64,000 nt of DNA from Burkholderiales bacterium (GTDB lineage: Bacteria > Pseudomonadota > Gammaproteobacteria > Burkholderiales > Burkholderiaceae_C), in the NCBI GenBank assembly GCA_016213325.1, contig JACRAY010000001.1, positions 62,001-126,000 on the forward strand, written 5' to 3'. The notes beneath the pieces were generated by a model. The model did not search any database and had not been told where the DNA came from. It saw only the letters and a program-made list of their open reading frames with translations. The translations under genes and the position numbers were made by a program. Position 1 is the stretch's first letter. The number at the start of each line of letters is the position of its first letter. Shown here in pieces: positions 9,438 to 19,467 of this stretch.

Positions 9438-10216
9438 TGCCCATCCTGCAAATTACCCGCGTCTCCAAGACCTTCCCCGGCGGAACGGTCGCGTTGCAGG
9501 AAACCGACCTGGCTGTCGAGGAAAACGACTTCATCACCATATTGGGCCCGTCGGGCTGCGGCAAGAGCACGCTGCTGCGCAGCGTGGCCGGGCTGGAGTC
9601 GCCCAGCACCGGCCGCATCGAGCTCGACGGCAAGCTGGTCAGCGGTCCCGGCGCGGACCGCGGCATGGTGTTCCAGAGCTATACGCTGTTCCCGTGGCTC
9701 ACCGTGCTGCAGAACGTGTGCTTCGGCCTGCGCGAAAAGGGCCTGCCGCCGGCCCAGCAGGAAGCCATCGCGCGGGAGTTCCTGTCGCGGGTGGGGCTGG
9801 CGGGCTTCGAAGGCCACTTCCCCAAGCAGCTCTCGGGCGGCATGCAGCAGCGCACGGCGCTCGCGCGCGCACTCGCCAACGACCCGCGCATCCTGCTCAT
9901 GGACGAGCCGTTCGGCGCGCTCGACCACCAGACGCGCGAACTCATGCAGGAGCTCCTGCTGGGCGTGTGGGAAGCCGACCGCAAGACGGTGCTGTTCGTC
10001 ACGCACGACATCGACGAGGCGATCTTCATGGGCAACCGCGTGGTCGTGATGAGCGCGCGCCCGGGGCGCATCAAGTGCGACATCCCCGTGCCGCTGGAGC
10101 ACCCGCGGCACTACTCGATGAAGACGGCACCGGGGTTCTCGGCGCTGAAGGCGCGGCTGACCGAAGAGATCCGCGTCGAGGTGCTGCGCGCGGGCGTCGC
10201 CGTCGCCACGCAGTAA
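9437..10216 (+). CDS. ABC transporter ATP-binding protein (NitT/TauT type)
   Basis: Energising subunit of the hut-linked importer. Motifs in order: Walker A GPSGCGKST (residues 37-45), Q-loop FQSYTLFPW (79-87), signature LSGGMQQR (132-139), Walker B ILLMDEPFGALD and the switch HD in VTHDIDEA. The FPWLTV sequence after the Q-loop is typical of the TauB/SsuB/NrtD group. The 259-residue length is normal. It is the last gene of the hutU-hutH-transporter run. Confidence 0.92.
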   Translation: MPILQITRVSKTFPGGTVALQETDLAVEENDFITILGPSGCGKSTLLRSVAGLESPSTGRIELDGKLVSGPGADRGMVFQSYTLFPWLTVLQNVCFGLREKGLPPAQQEAIAREFLSRVGLAGFEGHFPKQLSGGMQQRTALARALANDPRILLMDEPFGALDHQTRELMQELLLGVWEADRKTVLFVTHDIDEAIFMGNRVVVMSARPGRIKCDIPVPLEHPRHYSMKTAPGFSALKARLTEEIRVEVLRAGVAVATQ

Positions 10217-10225
10217 GGTCAGGGC

Positions 10226-10696
10226 TTGGCCACACCGCGCAGCGCCGGACTCCTGATGTACCGCCATGGCCCGCGCGGGCTGGAGGTGTTGCTTGCCCAT
10301 CCGGGCGGGCCGTACTGGGTGCGCCGGGACGAGGGCTCGTGGACGCTGCCCAAGGGCGAATGCCACGACGGCGAAGACGCGCTGGACGCCGCGTGCCGCG
10401 AATTCAACGAGGAAACGGGGTTCACGCCCTGCGGGCCTTACCTGCCGCTGGGCGAGCTGCGCCAGAAGAGCGGCAAGCGGATCACGGCATGGGCCTTCAC
10501 GGGCGACTGCGACCCCGCAGCGCTGCAGTCCAACCAGTTCGAAATGGAATGGCCGCCCCGGACAGGGCGGCGCCAGTCATTTCCAGAGATCGACCGCGCG
10601 GCGTGGTTCACGCTGGACGAAGCGCGCCGCCGGCTGATCGCGGGGCAGGCCGGCTTCCTGGATGCCCTGGAGCAGGTGCTGGCCGGCGGCCACTAG
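10226..10696 (+). CDS. Nudix hydrolase
   Basis: Hydrolyses a nucleoside diphosphate linked to another moiety; the substrate is not predictable. The Nudix box spans Gly44 to Phe66 and follows the pattern G-x5-E-x7-REF-x-EE-x-G-F, with Glu59, Glu62 and Glu63 as metal ligands. The DEGSWTLPKGE lead-in resembles diadenosine-polyphosphate-type enzymes. The start is a TTG ten bases after the ATPase stop with AGGG just upstream; the next in-frame ATG would remove ten residues and part of the first strand. The 3' end overlaps a convergent gene on the other strand by 120 bases. Confidence 0.85.
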   Translation: MATPRSAGLLMYRHGPRGLEVLLAHPGGPYWVRRDEGSWTLPKGECHDGEDALDAACREFNEETGFTPCGPYLPLGELRQKSGKRITAWAFTGDCDPAALQSNQFEMEWPPRTGRRQSFPEIDRAAWFTLDEARRRLIAGQAGFLDALEQVLAGGH

Positions 10697-11086
10697 GCCT
10701 TCGGCGGCGTGCACCATCTCATCCAGCCAGGACGGCAGGCCGCGCTGTTTCGCCGTCGCCGCCGCAGGCGCGGCCGCGTGGTCCCAGGCTGCGCGGATGG
10801 CCGCGCGCGCCTCGTCGAGGCCAAGGCGCGAGTCGCCCTTGATGCGCAGCCAGTTGGCCACCATCGACTTTTCGGCGTGCTCGAAGTCGTCGCCGTACTG
10901 GGCCCGGCCGGTGTAGCCGACGCAGTAGGCCGGGGCGTAGTCTTCATAGTCGAGCCCGGCGCGGTAGTAGCTTTGGCCGCGATAGGCCCGGGCCCAGTAC
11001 TCGTCATGGGAGAGCGCGTCCTCCAGGGATACGGTCACGCTGTCGTCTTCTTCGAGGCTCCAGGTGTCAAGGGGGTTGGTGGCCAT
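10577..11086 (-). CDS. Conserved hypothetical protein (DYAPAY-type, Burkholderiales)
   Basis: A 169-residue acidic soluble protein of unknown function. The stretch YWARAYRGQSYYRAGLDYED followed by YAPAYCVGY, and later the W-x-AARAAW-type helix, resembles a small family found near stress genes in many Burkholderiales, which I know only as hypothetical. The ATG has GGAG eight bases upstream. The core homology seems to end near AAIRAAWDHA, after which an Ala-rich linker leads to a 60-residue tail encoded antisense to the Nudix gene. The tail may be a lineage-specific read-through extension. Confidence 0.6.
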   Translation of the reverse strand: MATNPLDTWSLEEDDSVTVSLEDALSHDEYWARAYRGQSYYRAGLDYEDYAPAYCVGYTGRAQYGDDFEHAEKSMVANWLRIKGDSRLGLDEARAAIRAAWDHAAAPAAATAKQRGLPSWLDEMVHAAEGLVAAGQHLLQGIQEAGLPRDQPAARFVQREPRRAVDLWK

Positions 11087-11263
11087 TGGCGCTGCTCCGT
11101 GGTTCATGCAGCCCATGGTGCCCGCCCCGCCGGCGCTCGGCCGTAGGTTCGCGGCACCGCGCCATGTCGGCGGCACCGCACCTTCGTGGGACGGCGCCGT
11201 GTGTCGCATGGGTGGCTGTGGGAAACGCTGCAGCGGGATACGCTGCGGCCATACGGAGGTGTT

Positions 11264-12040
11264 ATGGACATTCGCTCGAAGGTGGCGGTCGTGACGGGTG
11301 GCGCCAGCGGCATCGGCGCCGGCGTGGCGCTGCGCTTTGCCGAAGAGGGTGCGCGCGGCGTGGTGGTGGCCGACGTCAACCTCGAGCGCGCGCAAGGCGT
11401 GGCGGCGGCCATCGGGCCGCAGGCCGTGGCGGCGCGCTGCGACGTCAGCCGTGAAGCCGACATCCAGGCGCTGGTGGCACTGGCGAAAGAGAAGTTCGGC
11501 CAGGTCGACATCTACTTCTCCAACGCCGGCATCCTCGGCCAGCCGGGCGGCTTCGAGCTCGACGATGGGCTGTGGGACAGCATGTGGCGCATCCACGGCA
11601 TGGCGCACGTGTGGGCGGCGCGCGCGGTAGTGCCCGACATGGTGGCGCGCGGCGAAGGCTACTTCATCGTCACGGCATCGGCGGCCGGGCTGCTGAACAT
11701 CGTGGAATCGGCGCCCTACGGCGTCACCAAGCACGCAGCCGTGGCGTTCGCCGAATGGCTGCGCATCGGCTACGGCCGGCGCGGCGTGCGCGTCTCATGC
11801 CTGTGCCCGCAGTCGGTGCAGACCGACATGACGCGCGACGGCACCGGTTCGGCCGGGCTGGACGGCGTGCTCACGCCGGCACAGGTGGGCGAAGAGGTGG
11901 TGAAGACGATGCGCGACGAGAAGTTCCTGGTGCTGCCGCACCCCGAGGTGGCCAAGTACTTCCTGGCGAAGGCGCAGGACTACGACCGGTGGCTGGGCGG
12001 CATGCAGAAGCTGTACGCCCAGCACATGGCTAGGAGCTGA
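11264..12040 (+). CDS. SDR family oxidoreductase
   Basis: Short-chain NAD(P)-dependent dehydrogenase of 258 residues with unknown substrate. The cofactor motif is TGGASGIG (about residues 12-19), followed by SNAGILG in place of the usual NNAG, and the catalytic Tyr-x3-Lys in APYGVTKHA with the preceding Ser in VTASAAGL. An Asp in VVADVN suggests NAD preference. The ATG has GGAGG four bases upstream. An upstream in-frame start lacks a ribosome site. It converges on and overlaps the next gene by 11 bases. Confidence 0.85.
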   Translation: MDIRSKVAVVTGGASGIGAGVALRFAEEGARGVVVADVNLERAQGVAAAIGPQAVAARCDVSREADIQALVALAKEKFGQVDIYFSNAGILGQPGGFELDDGLWDSMWRIHGMAHVWAARAVVPDMVARGEGYFIVTASAAGLLNIVESAPYGVTKHAAVAFAEWLRIGYGRRGVRVSCLCPQSVQTDMTRDGTGSAGLDGVLTPAQVGEEVVKTMRDEKFLVLPHPEVAKYFLAKAQDYDRWLGGMQKLYAQHMARS

Positions 12041-12845
12041 ACAGGTCGTTGAAGTGCTTGGTGGAGGGCATGCCCTGCACGAAGGTGAAGCTGCCCTGCT
12101 CCAGCATCTCGCGGCCGGCCTTTTCCAGCGCGCCCAGCGCCACGCGGGCGAGTGAGCCGCCCACGCTGATGCGGCGCACGCCGATGGCCTCCAGGTCGGC
12201 CAGCGTGCAGTTCAGCCCGGTGCCGATCACGTTGACGGGCCGGTCGACGGACTTCACGATGGTCGCGATGTCGTCCAGCGACTGCACGCCGGGTGCAAAC
12301 AGCACGTCCGCGCCGGCTTCCTGGTAGGCCTGCAGGCGGCGGATGGTGTCGGCCAGGTCCTTGCGGCCCCACAGGTAGTTCTCGGCACGGCCCACCAGGG
12401 TGAACTTGAAGCCGGCGGCACGCGCCGCCTCGGCCGCTGCCTGCATGCGCTCGGTCGCGAGGGCGATGTCGTAGATGGCGTCCTCGATCGTGCCGCGCGA
12501 GTCTTCGATCGAGCCGCCGACCGCGCCGGCCCGGGCCGCCTCGCGAATGGTGATGGCCGCGTCTTCCGGCGTGTGGCCGAAGCCGTTCTGCAGATCGGCA
12601 CTGACGGGGATGTCGACCGCTGCGCAGACTTCGCGCAGGTGCTCCATCTTCTGCTCCCGCGTCACGCCCATGTCGGGCAAGGCGTGCGTGAAGGCGAAGC
12701 CGGCGCTGCTGGTGGCGATCGCCTCGAAGCCCAGGGCTTCCAGCACGCGGGCGGAGCCGGCGTCCCAGGGGTTGGGAATCAGGAAGCACCTGGGGCGCGC
12801 GTGCAGTTCGGCCAGCCGCTCGGCCTTCTCGTGCTGCGTCTTCAT
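12030..12845 (-). CDS. Isocitrate lyase / PEP mutase family protein
   Basis: A 271-residue TIM-barrel enzyme of the PEP mutase/isocitrate lyase superfamily, members of which cleave or rearrange C-C or P-C bonds in 2-hydroxy- or 2-oxo-carboxylates. Visible blocks are NPWDAGSARVLEALGFEAIATSSAGFA-type N-terminal strands, the metal-binding SADLQNGFG and SIEDS, and the C-terminal RRISVGGSLAR. The true lyase KKCGH signature is absent, so an assignment to isocitrate lyase itself is unlikely. The ATG overlaps the stop of the DUF1330 gene (ATGA), last in a four-gene leftward unit. Confidence 0.82.
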   Translation of the reverse strand: MKTQHEKAERLAELHARPRCFLIPNPWDAGSARVLEALGFEAIATSSAGFAFTHALPDMGVTREQKMEHLREVCAAVDIPVSADLQNGFGHTPEDAAITIREAARAGAVGGSIEDSRGTIEDAIYDIALATERMQAAAEAARAAGFKFTLVGRAENYLWGRKDLADTIRRLQAYQEAGADVLFAPGVQSLDDIATIVKSVDRPVNVIGTGLNCTLADLEAIGVRRISVGGSLARVALGALEKAGREMLEQGSFTFVQGMPSTKHFNDLFSS

Positions 12846-13144
12846 GGCTGGGGGCCTTCGTAGCCTTCGATGATCACCAGGTCGGCCCGCGCGACGTTGG
12901 CACGCAGCTTCATCACCTCCTGGTACTCGGGCGAATGCCAGCAGTCGCGGGCCTGCTGGTAGCTCGGGAACTCGATCACCACGTTGCGCTGCTTCGCGCT
13001 GCCCTCGGGGTTTTCGAAGGGGCCGCTGCGCACGAGGAACTTCGCGCCGTACTTGGCGAACACGGGGCCGTTGGCCGCCACGTACTTCTTGTATTGCTCC
13101 ATGTCGTCGATGTCGACACGGACCACCCAGTAGCCCTTGGGCAT
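12842..13144 (-). CDS. DUF1330 domain protein
   Basis: A 100-residue ferredoxin-like dimeric alpha-beta barrel protein. It begins MPKGYWVVRVDIDDMEQYKKY and has the family block VIEFPSYQQARDCWHSPEYQEV. Function is unknown; members often sit near catabolic enzymes. GAGGAGA lies about eight bases before the ATG and is one of the stronger ribosome sites in the window. It is preceded by an SDR gene and coupled to the PEP-mutase family gene downstream. Confidence 0.88.
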   Translation of the reverse strand: MPKGYWVVRVDIDDMEQYKKYVAANGPVFAKYGAKFLVRSGPFENPEGSAKQRNVVIEFPSYQQARDCWHSPEYQEVMKLRANVARADLVIIEGYEGPQP

Positions 13145-13160
13145 GTGCTCTCTCCTCGAA

Positions 13161-13949
13161 TTAATTGGAATCTGACCCCGATTGTTTTCTGAGCGCGGGA
13201 AGGCCGACGCCGGCGGCGTCGAAACCCCCATCGGCAGCAAGGACCTGGCCGTTGACGTAGCCCGCATCGGCGGAGCACAGGAAGCCGACGGTGGCGGCGA
13301 TCTCTTCGACCAGGCCGTAGCGGCCGAGCGGGATGGCGTCGTGGTAGTCGGCGCGAATCTCCGGGGTGTGGACCTGCTTCGCCATCTCGGTTTCGACGGG
13401 GCCGGGGGCGACTGCATTCACGCGGATGCCCTTCGTGCCGAGTTCCACCGCCTGCTGCTTGGTCAGGTGGATCAGCGCGGCCTTGCTGGTGCCATAGGCG
13501 ACGCGCAGCGTGCTGGCACGCAGGCCGGAGATGGAAGCGATGTTGACCACGGCGCCACCGCCACCGCGCCGCATCACGGGCACGCAGGCCTGCGTACAGA
13601 TGAAGGGACCGTCCAGGTTGGTCGCCAGCACCGTGCGCCAGTCGTCGAAGGTGGTCTCGCCCAGCGGGCGGAAGATGGCCACGCCGGCATTGTTCACCAG
13701 CGCATCGATGCGGCCGAAGCTGCGGTCGATCGCGGCGACGGCGGCCTCGACCTGCCCGGGTTTGGAAACGTCGCAGTGGATCGCCAGCACGCGGCCGCCC
13801 TCGCCGAGCGACGCGGCGGCCGAGTGCAGCGTGGGCGCGTCGATGTCGAGCATCGCCACCCGGTGGCCGCGCTCCAGGAACCAGCGGGCGATGCCCAACC
13901 CGATGCCGCGGGCGGCGCCGGTGACGACCGCCACGCGCGGGGCGCTCAC
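13161..13949 (-). CDS. SDR family oxidoreductase (FabG-like)
   Basis: A classical short-chain dehydrogenase of 262 residues. Motifs: TGAARGIG near residue 10, DIDAP (an Asp favouring NAD), NNAGVAIF, Ser in NIASISG, Tyr-x3-Lys in AYGTSKAA, and the PG motif VAPGPVETEM. The start is a GTG overlapping the stop of the small membrane protein gene (GTGA); no ATG lies near. The substrate is unknown. It shares a leftward unit with DUF1330 and PEP-mutase family genes, so a small catabolic module is plausible. Confidence 0.87.
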   Translation of the reverse strand: MSAPRVAVVTGAARGIGLGIARWFLERGHRVAMLDIDAPTLHSAAASLGEGGRVLAIHCDVSKPGQVEAAVAAIDRSFGRIDALVNNAGVAIFRPLGETTFDDWRTVLATNLDGPFICTQACVPVMRRGGGGAVVNIASISGLRASTLRVAYGTSKAALIHLTKQQAVELGTKGIRVNAVAPGPVETEMAKQVHTPEIRADYHDAIPLGRYGLVEEIAATVGFLCSADAGYVNGQVLAADGGFDAAGVGLPALRKQSGSDSN

Positions 13950-14230
13950 TTGGGTTCTACGTCGATGATGTCGGCGCGCCCGCGCCGCGGCGCGAGCACC
14001 GAATCCGCGCGCGGCGTGCGGCTGGCTTGGCCGCCGCGCTGCCAGACCTTGTCGAAGCCGTCGCGCACGCGAAAGCGCGTGACGAACGGGCGCACCGGCT
14101 GGCCGGTGAGCCGGGCCCACCCCATGCGCAGCAGCCAGGCGGCCACCGCCAGCGTGAACACGATGGCGAGGCTGGCCGCGAACACGAGCGCCGCGGCGAA
14201 CAGGACGAATCGCAGGAAGAAGGTGGCCAT
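13946..14230 (-). CDS. Small membrane protein of unknown function
   Basis: A 94-residue protein. A long hydrophobic N-terminus (about residues 4-36) is enough for one long or two short membrane helices. A basic cytoplasmic tail ends in IIDVEPK. I do not recognise a named family. It is first in the leftward unit with the SDR gene, with which it overlaps by four bases. The region between its start and the divergent SnoaL-like gene (about 130 bases) probably holds both promoters. Confidence 0.65.
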   Translation of the reverse strand: MATFFLRFVLFAAALVFAASLAIVFTLAVAAWLLRMGWARLTGQPVRPFVTRFRVRDGFDKVWQRGGQASRTPRADSVLAPRRGRADIIDVEPK

Positions 14231-14361
14231 GAAGCGATTATCGGGCGGATGCAGGGATGGTGCCTTAGCAGGAGATTAGCCGGCGCATCCTCCAGCCGGG
14301 GGATGCCACGCCGGCTGCGGCTGCCTACGATCGGGACTTCCGTCACCCTCAGGAGGCTCCC

Positions 14362-14778
14362 ATGAGCGAACGCACCGAACGCAACCGGCAGCTGGCGCGC
14401 CAGTGGATGGACGAGAACTGGAACCAGCGCAAGTCCGACACCGTCACCCGCATGATGCACACCGGCTGCGTCGGCCGGATGGAGCATGGGATGGTCCACG
14501 GGCCGAAGGACTTCATGGAGGCGCGCGCGGGCCTGTGGGAAGCCTTTCCCGACATGAAGATGGTGATCGAACAGGACGTTGCCGAAGGCGATACCGTGGT
14601 GCTGCGCTGGCGGGTGAACGCCACGCACGGCGGCTCGTTCGGCGGCATCGCAGCCACGAAACGCCCGGTGGACATCGTCGGTTCGACCTGGTTCACCTTC
14701 AACGCCGACGGGCAGGTCGCGGGGGGCTTCGACACCTGGAACATGGGGGCGCTGGCGACAGCCCTCGCGGCGCCGTAG
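14362..14778 (+). CDS. SnoaL-like / ester cyclase family protein
   Basis: A 138-residue NTF2-fold protein. The WMDENWNQRKSD, GPKDFMEARAGLWEAFPDMKM-type region and the final WFTFNADGQVAGGFDTW strand match the SnoaL-like polyketide cyclase family, whose members include aldol cyclases, hydrolases and binding proteins. The catalytic role here cannot be inferred. AGGAGG stands six bases before the ATG, so the start is secure. It appears to be a single-gene unit. Confidence 0.8.
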   Translation: MSERTERNRQLARQWMDENWNQRKSDTVTRMMHTGCVGRMEHGMVHGPKDFMEARAGLWEAFPDMKMVIEQDVAEGDTVVLRWRVNATHGGSFGGIAATKRPVDIVGSTWFTFNADGQVAGGFDTWNMGALATALAAP

Positions 14779-14845
14779 CCGACGTTTCCCGTTTGCAATC
14801 CGGCGCGTTCGGGGGGAATAATGGCCTGCAGTCCTGCTTGTCCGC

Positions 14846-16138
14846 ATGTCCCCCATCGAACTCGCCATCTGGAGCGCCGCGGCCGGAGCCATCGCGTTGG
14901 TGATCCTGGTCGGCGTGGCTGATCTCGTGCGCCTGAAGACGCTGGCCACGGTCCAGGGCACGCTCTATAACGTCTGCTGCTTCCTGTTCGTGGTGCTCTT
15001 GAGCGGCTTGCCGCCGGCACTGGTGCCGCAACTGCAGGAGGCGCGGTTGCTGCACGCGGCGCAGGTCCTGATCGGGCCCCTTTGCATCGCGGTGGGTGAC
15101 TACACCGTGCGGGGCTGGCTGGCCGCGGAGCATCGCGACCGGCTCATGAGCGTGAGCCTCACCACCGGCGCGATCGTGGCGCTGCCCGCTGCGGCCCTCA
15201 TCCTGCTGTTGTTGCCGCGGCCGCAACAGCTGCCTGCCGCGGCCATCCTGGTGCTGCTGAACACCACCATGGTGGTCTGGGTCTGCGTGCGCGCCTGGCT
15301 GCTGGGCGACGCCCTCGCCCTGGGCATCGCGGGCGGCGCGCTGCTGATGCTGCCGGCCACCGGGGGGCTGCTGGCCATGGCGATGGGCCTGCCGGACCTG
15401 GGCGCAGGTTTGCAGGCGCTGCTGGCGCTGAGCACCGTGGGTTGCATCGCCGTCATCGGGTTCATGCTGTGGCGGCGCAACCAGCACGAGCGCCGCACCC
15501 GCGGCTTCGAGCCGGTGGAGTCGCAGTTCGACCCCGTCACCAAGCTGCCCGGCGGACCGCAGATCGTGCGCCAGCTGATCAAGGCGCAGCAGCGGCGGCG
15601 GCGCACGCAGCGCGAGGGCGCGGTGATCGCCATCACGGTCTTCGCCACCGAACGCATCCTGGAGCAGGTGGGCACCGCCGGCCTGAACGAGATGTACATG
15701 CAGCTCGCGCGCCGCCTGCAGCGGCAGGTGGGCGTGGTCAACCCGGTCGGGCGCTACTGGGACCGCTGCTTCGTGGCGCTGGTGGAGACCATCCATTCGA
15801 CGCCGGCGCTGCGCACGCTGGGCCTGCGCGTGGCGACCACGTCGCGCCGTCCCATGCAGGTCACCGCCATGGACGGCCAGTCCGTGCAGATCCGCGTGGA
15901 AGTGGGCGTGGGTGTGGTCCACATCGATCGCGACACCTTCGAGGTGGAGGATGTGCTGCACGAGGCCCAGCAGCTGGCCGAAGCCGCGCGCAACATGCCG
16001 TCGCGCGCGGCCATCCGCGACCCCGCTACGCGCATGCCGGTGCCGGTCGAGAAGGCAGACTTCGGCGGCCGCCGGCGGCCGCGCCGGGGCGGCTCGCCGC
16101 GCAACGCGCCGCTGGCCACGGTGCGCGGGCGCGCCTGA
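14846..16138 (+). CDS. Membrane protein with degenerate GGDEF domain
   Basis: The first 210 residues hold six or seven hydrophobic segments. After a basic linker (WRRNQHERR) comes a GGDEF-like domain from about residue 225: DPVTKLPGG replaces the usual DxLTGLxNR, and the active-site position reads RYWDRCFVALV, so residues 305-309 are WDRCF instead of GGDEF. Diguanylate cyclase activity is therefore very unlikely. A nucleotide-sensing or protein-interaction role is inferred. The C-terminal 40 residues are Arg/Pro-rich. Its stop codon is directly followed by the clpB stop on the other strand, with no bases between. Confidence 0.75.
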   Translation: MSPIELAIWSAAAGAIALVILVGVADLVRLKTLATVQGTLYNVCCFLFVVLLSGLPPALVPQLQEARLLHAAQVLIGPLCIAVGDYTVRGWLAAEHRDRLMSVSLTTGAIVALPAAALILLLLPRPQQLPAAAILVLLNTTMVVWVCVRAWLLGDALALGIAGGALLMLPATGGLLAMAMGLPDLGAGLQALLALSTVGCIAVIGFMLWRRNQHERRTRGFEPVESQFDPVTKLPGGPQIVRQLIKAQQRRRRTQREGAVIAITVFATERILEQVGTAGLNEMYMQLARRLQRQVGVVNPVGRYWDRCFVALVETIHSTPALRTLGLRVATTSRRPMQVTAMDGQSVQIRVEVGVGVVHIDRDTFEVEDVLHEAQQLAEAARNMPSRAAIRDPATRMPVPVEKADFGGRRRPRRGGSPRNAPLATVRGRA

Positions 16139-18754
<2,616 letters not shown>

Positions 18755-18776
18755 TCGTAGGCCTCCGTTACGCCTG

Positions 18777-18806
18777 AGATGGTCCTTTTCCCTGCGCTTT
18801 CAAGGG
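18777..18806 (-). promoter_or_regulatory. Sigma-32 (RpoH) heat-shock promoter of clpB
   Basis: On the minus strand a -35 element CCCTTGAAA (18798-18806) is followed after 13 bases by GACCATCT (18777-18784). The heat-shock consensus is CTTGAAA, 11-16 bases, CCCCATNT. The element ends 22 bases before the clpB ATG. Match and position make RpoH control of clpB likely. Confidence 0.8.
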
Positions 18807-18854
18807 CTACTGTGCCCCAGGCCTGCCCGGCTGTAGGGCAATAGAATCGATTGG

Positions 18855-19430
18855 ATGCAGATCCACCAGATGTCCGTCACCTACATGCCGGAGCAGGACC
18901 GCATCCTCATGCGCATCAATACCCGCGAGGGCGAGGAAACGCGCATGTGGCTGACCCGGCGGCTCATGGCCGGGCTATGGCCGCTGCTCACCAAGCTGGT
19001 CACCGAGCACCTGCTGAAGCTGGAGGGGGCCGGCACCAGCCTGGCGGCGGCCGACGAGTCGCTGAAGAAGATGCTGACGGACTTCCGCAAGGAAGAGTTC
19101 CTGAGCAAGGCCGACTTCGACACGCCCTACCAGGAGGGCCCGGCGCGCCTGCCGCTGGGTGAAGAGCCGCTGCTGGTGACCGACGTCGACGCGGTGCCGC
19201 AGGCGGGCGGCCCGCTCAGCCTCACCTTCAACGAGCGCCCCGCGGGCGGCGAACAGCCGCGCAGCTTCAACCTGGAGATGAAGCCCAAGCTGATGCAGGG
19301 GCTGGTCTACCTGCTGGAGCAGGCCATCGCGCAATCGCAGTGGCGTGAGCCCTTTGCGGGCGTGCACGCCGAAGACGGCTCGGGCGACGACGATACTTTG
19401 GGTCCGAGGAAACCCAAGTACCTGCAGTAA
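18855..19430 (+). CDS. Conserved hypothetical protein
   Basis: A 191-residue soluble protein I cannot assign. It starts MQIHQMSVTYMPEQDRILMR, with a strand-rich first half (INTREGEETRMWLTRRL), a central helix, and a second half containing SLTFNERP and FNLEMKPKLMQGLVYLLEQAI. The duplicated strand-then-helix pattern suggests two related halves. It is divergent from clpB. A TAGAAT lies only eight bases before the ATG and no ribosome site is visible, so the mRNA may be leaderless. Confidence 0.65.
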   Translation: MQIHQMSVTYMPEQDRILMRINTREGEETRMWLTRRLMAGLWPLLTKLVTEHLLKLEGAGTSLAAADESLKKMLTDFRKEEFLSKADFDTPYQEGPARLPLGEEPLLVTDVDAVPQAGGPLSLTFNERPAGGEQPRSFNLEMKPKLMQGLVYLLEQAIAQSQWREPFAGVHAEDGSGDDDTLGPRKPKYLQ

Positions 19431-19467
19431 GGCGGCGTCGGAGAGCCGCAGGCGCGCATGCCGCCGG

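Noticed and set aside
12030-12845. Isocitrate lyase or methylisocitrate lyase
   Set aside because: The KKCGH/KRCGH active-site motif is missing; only the superfamily can be supported.
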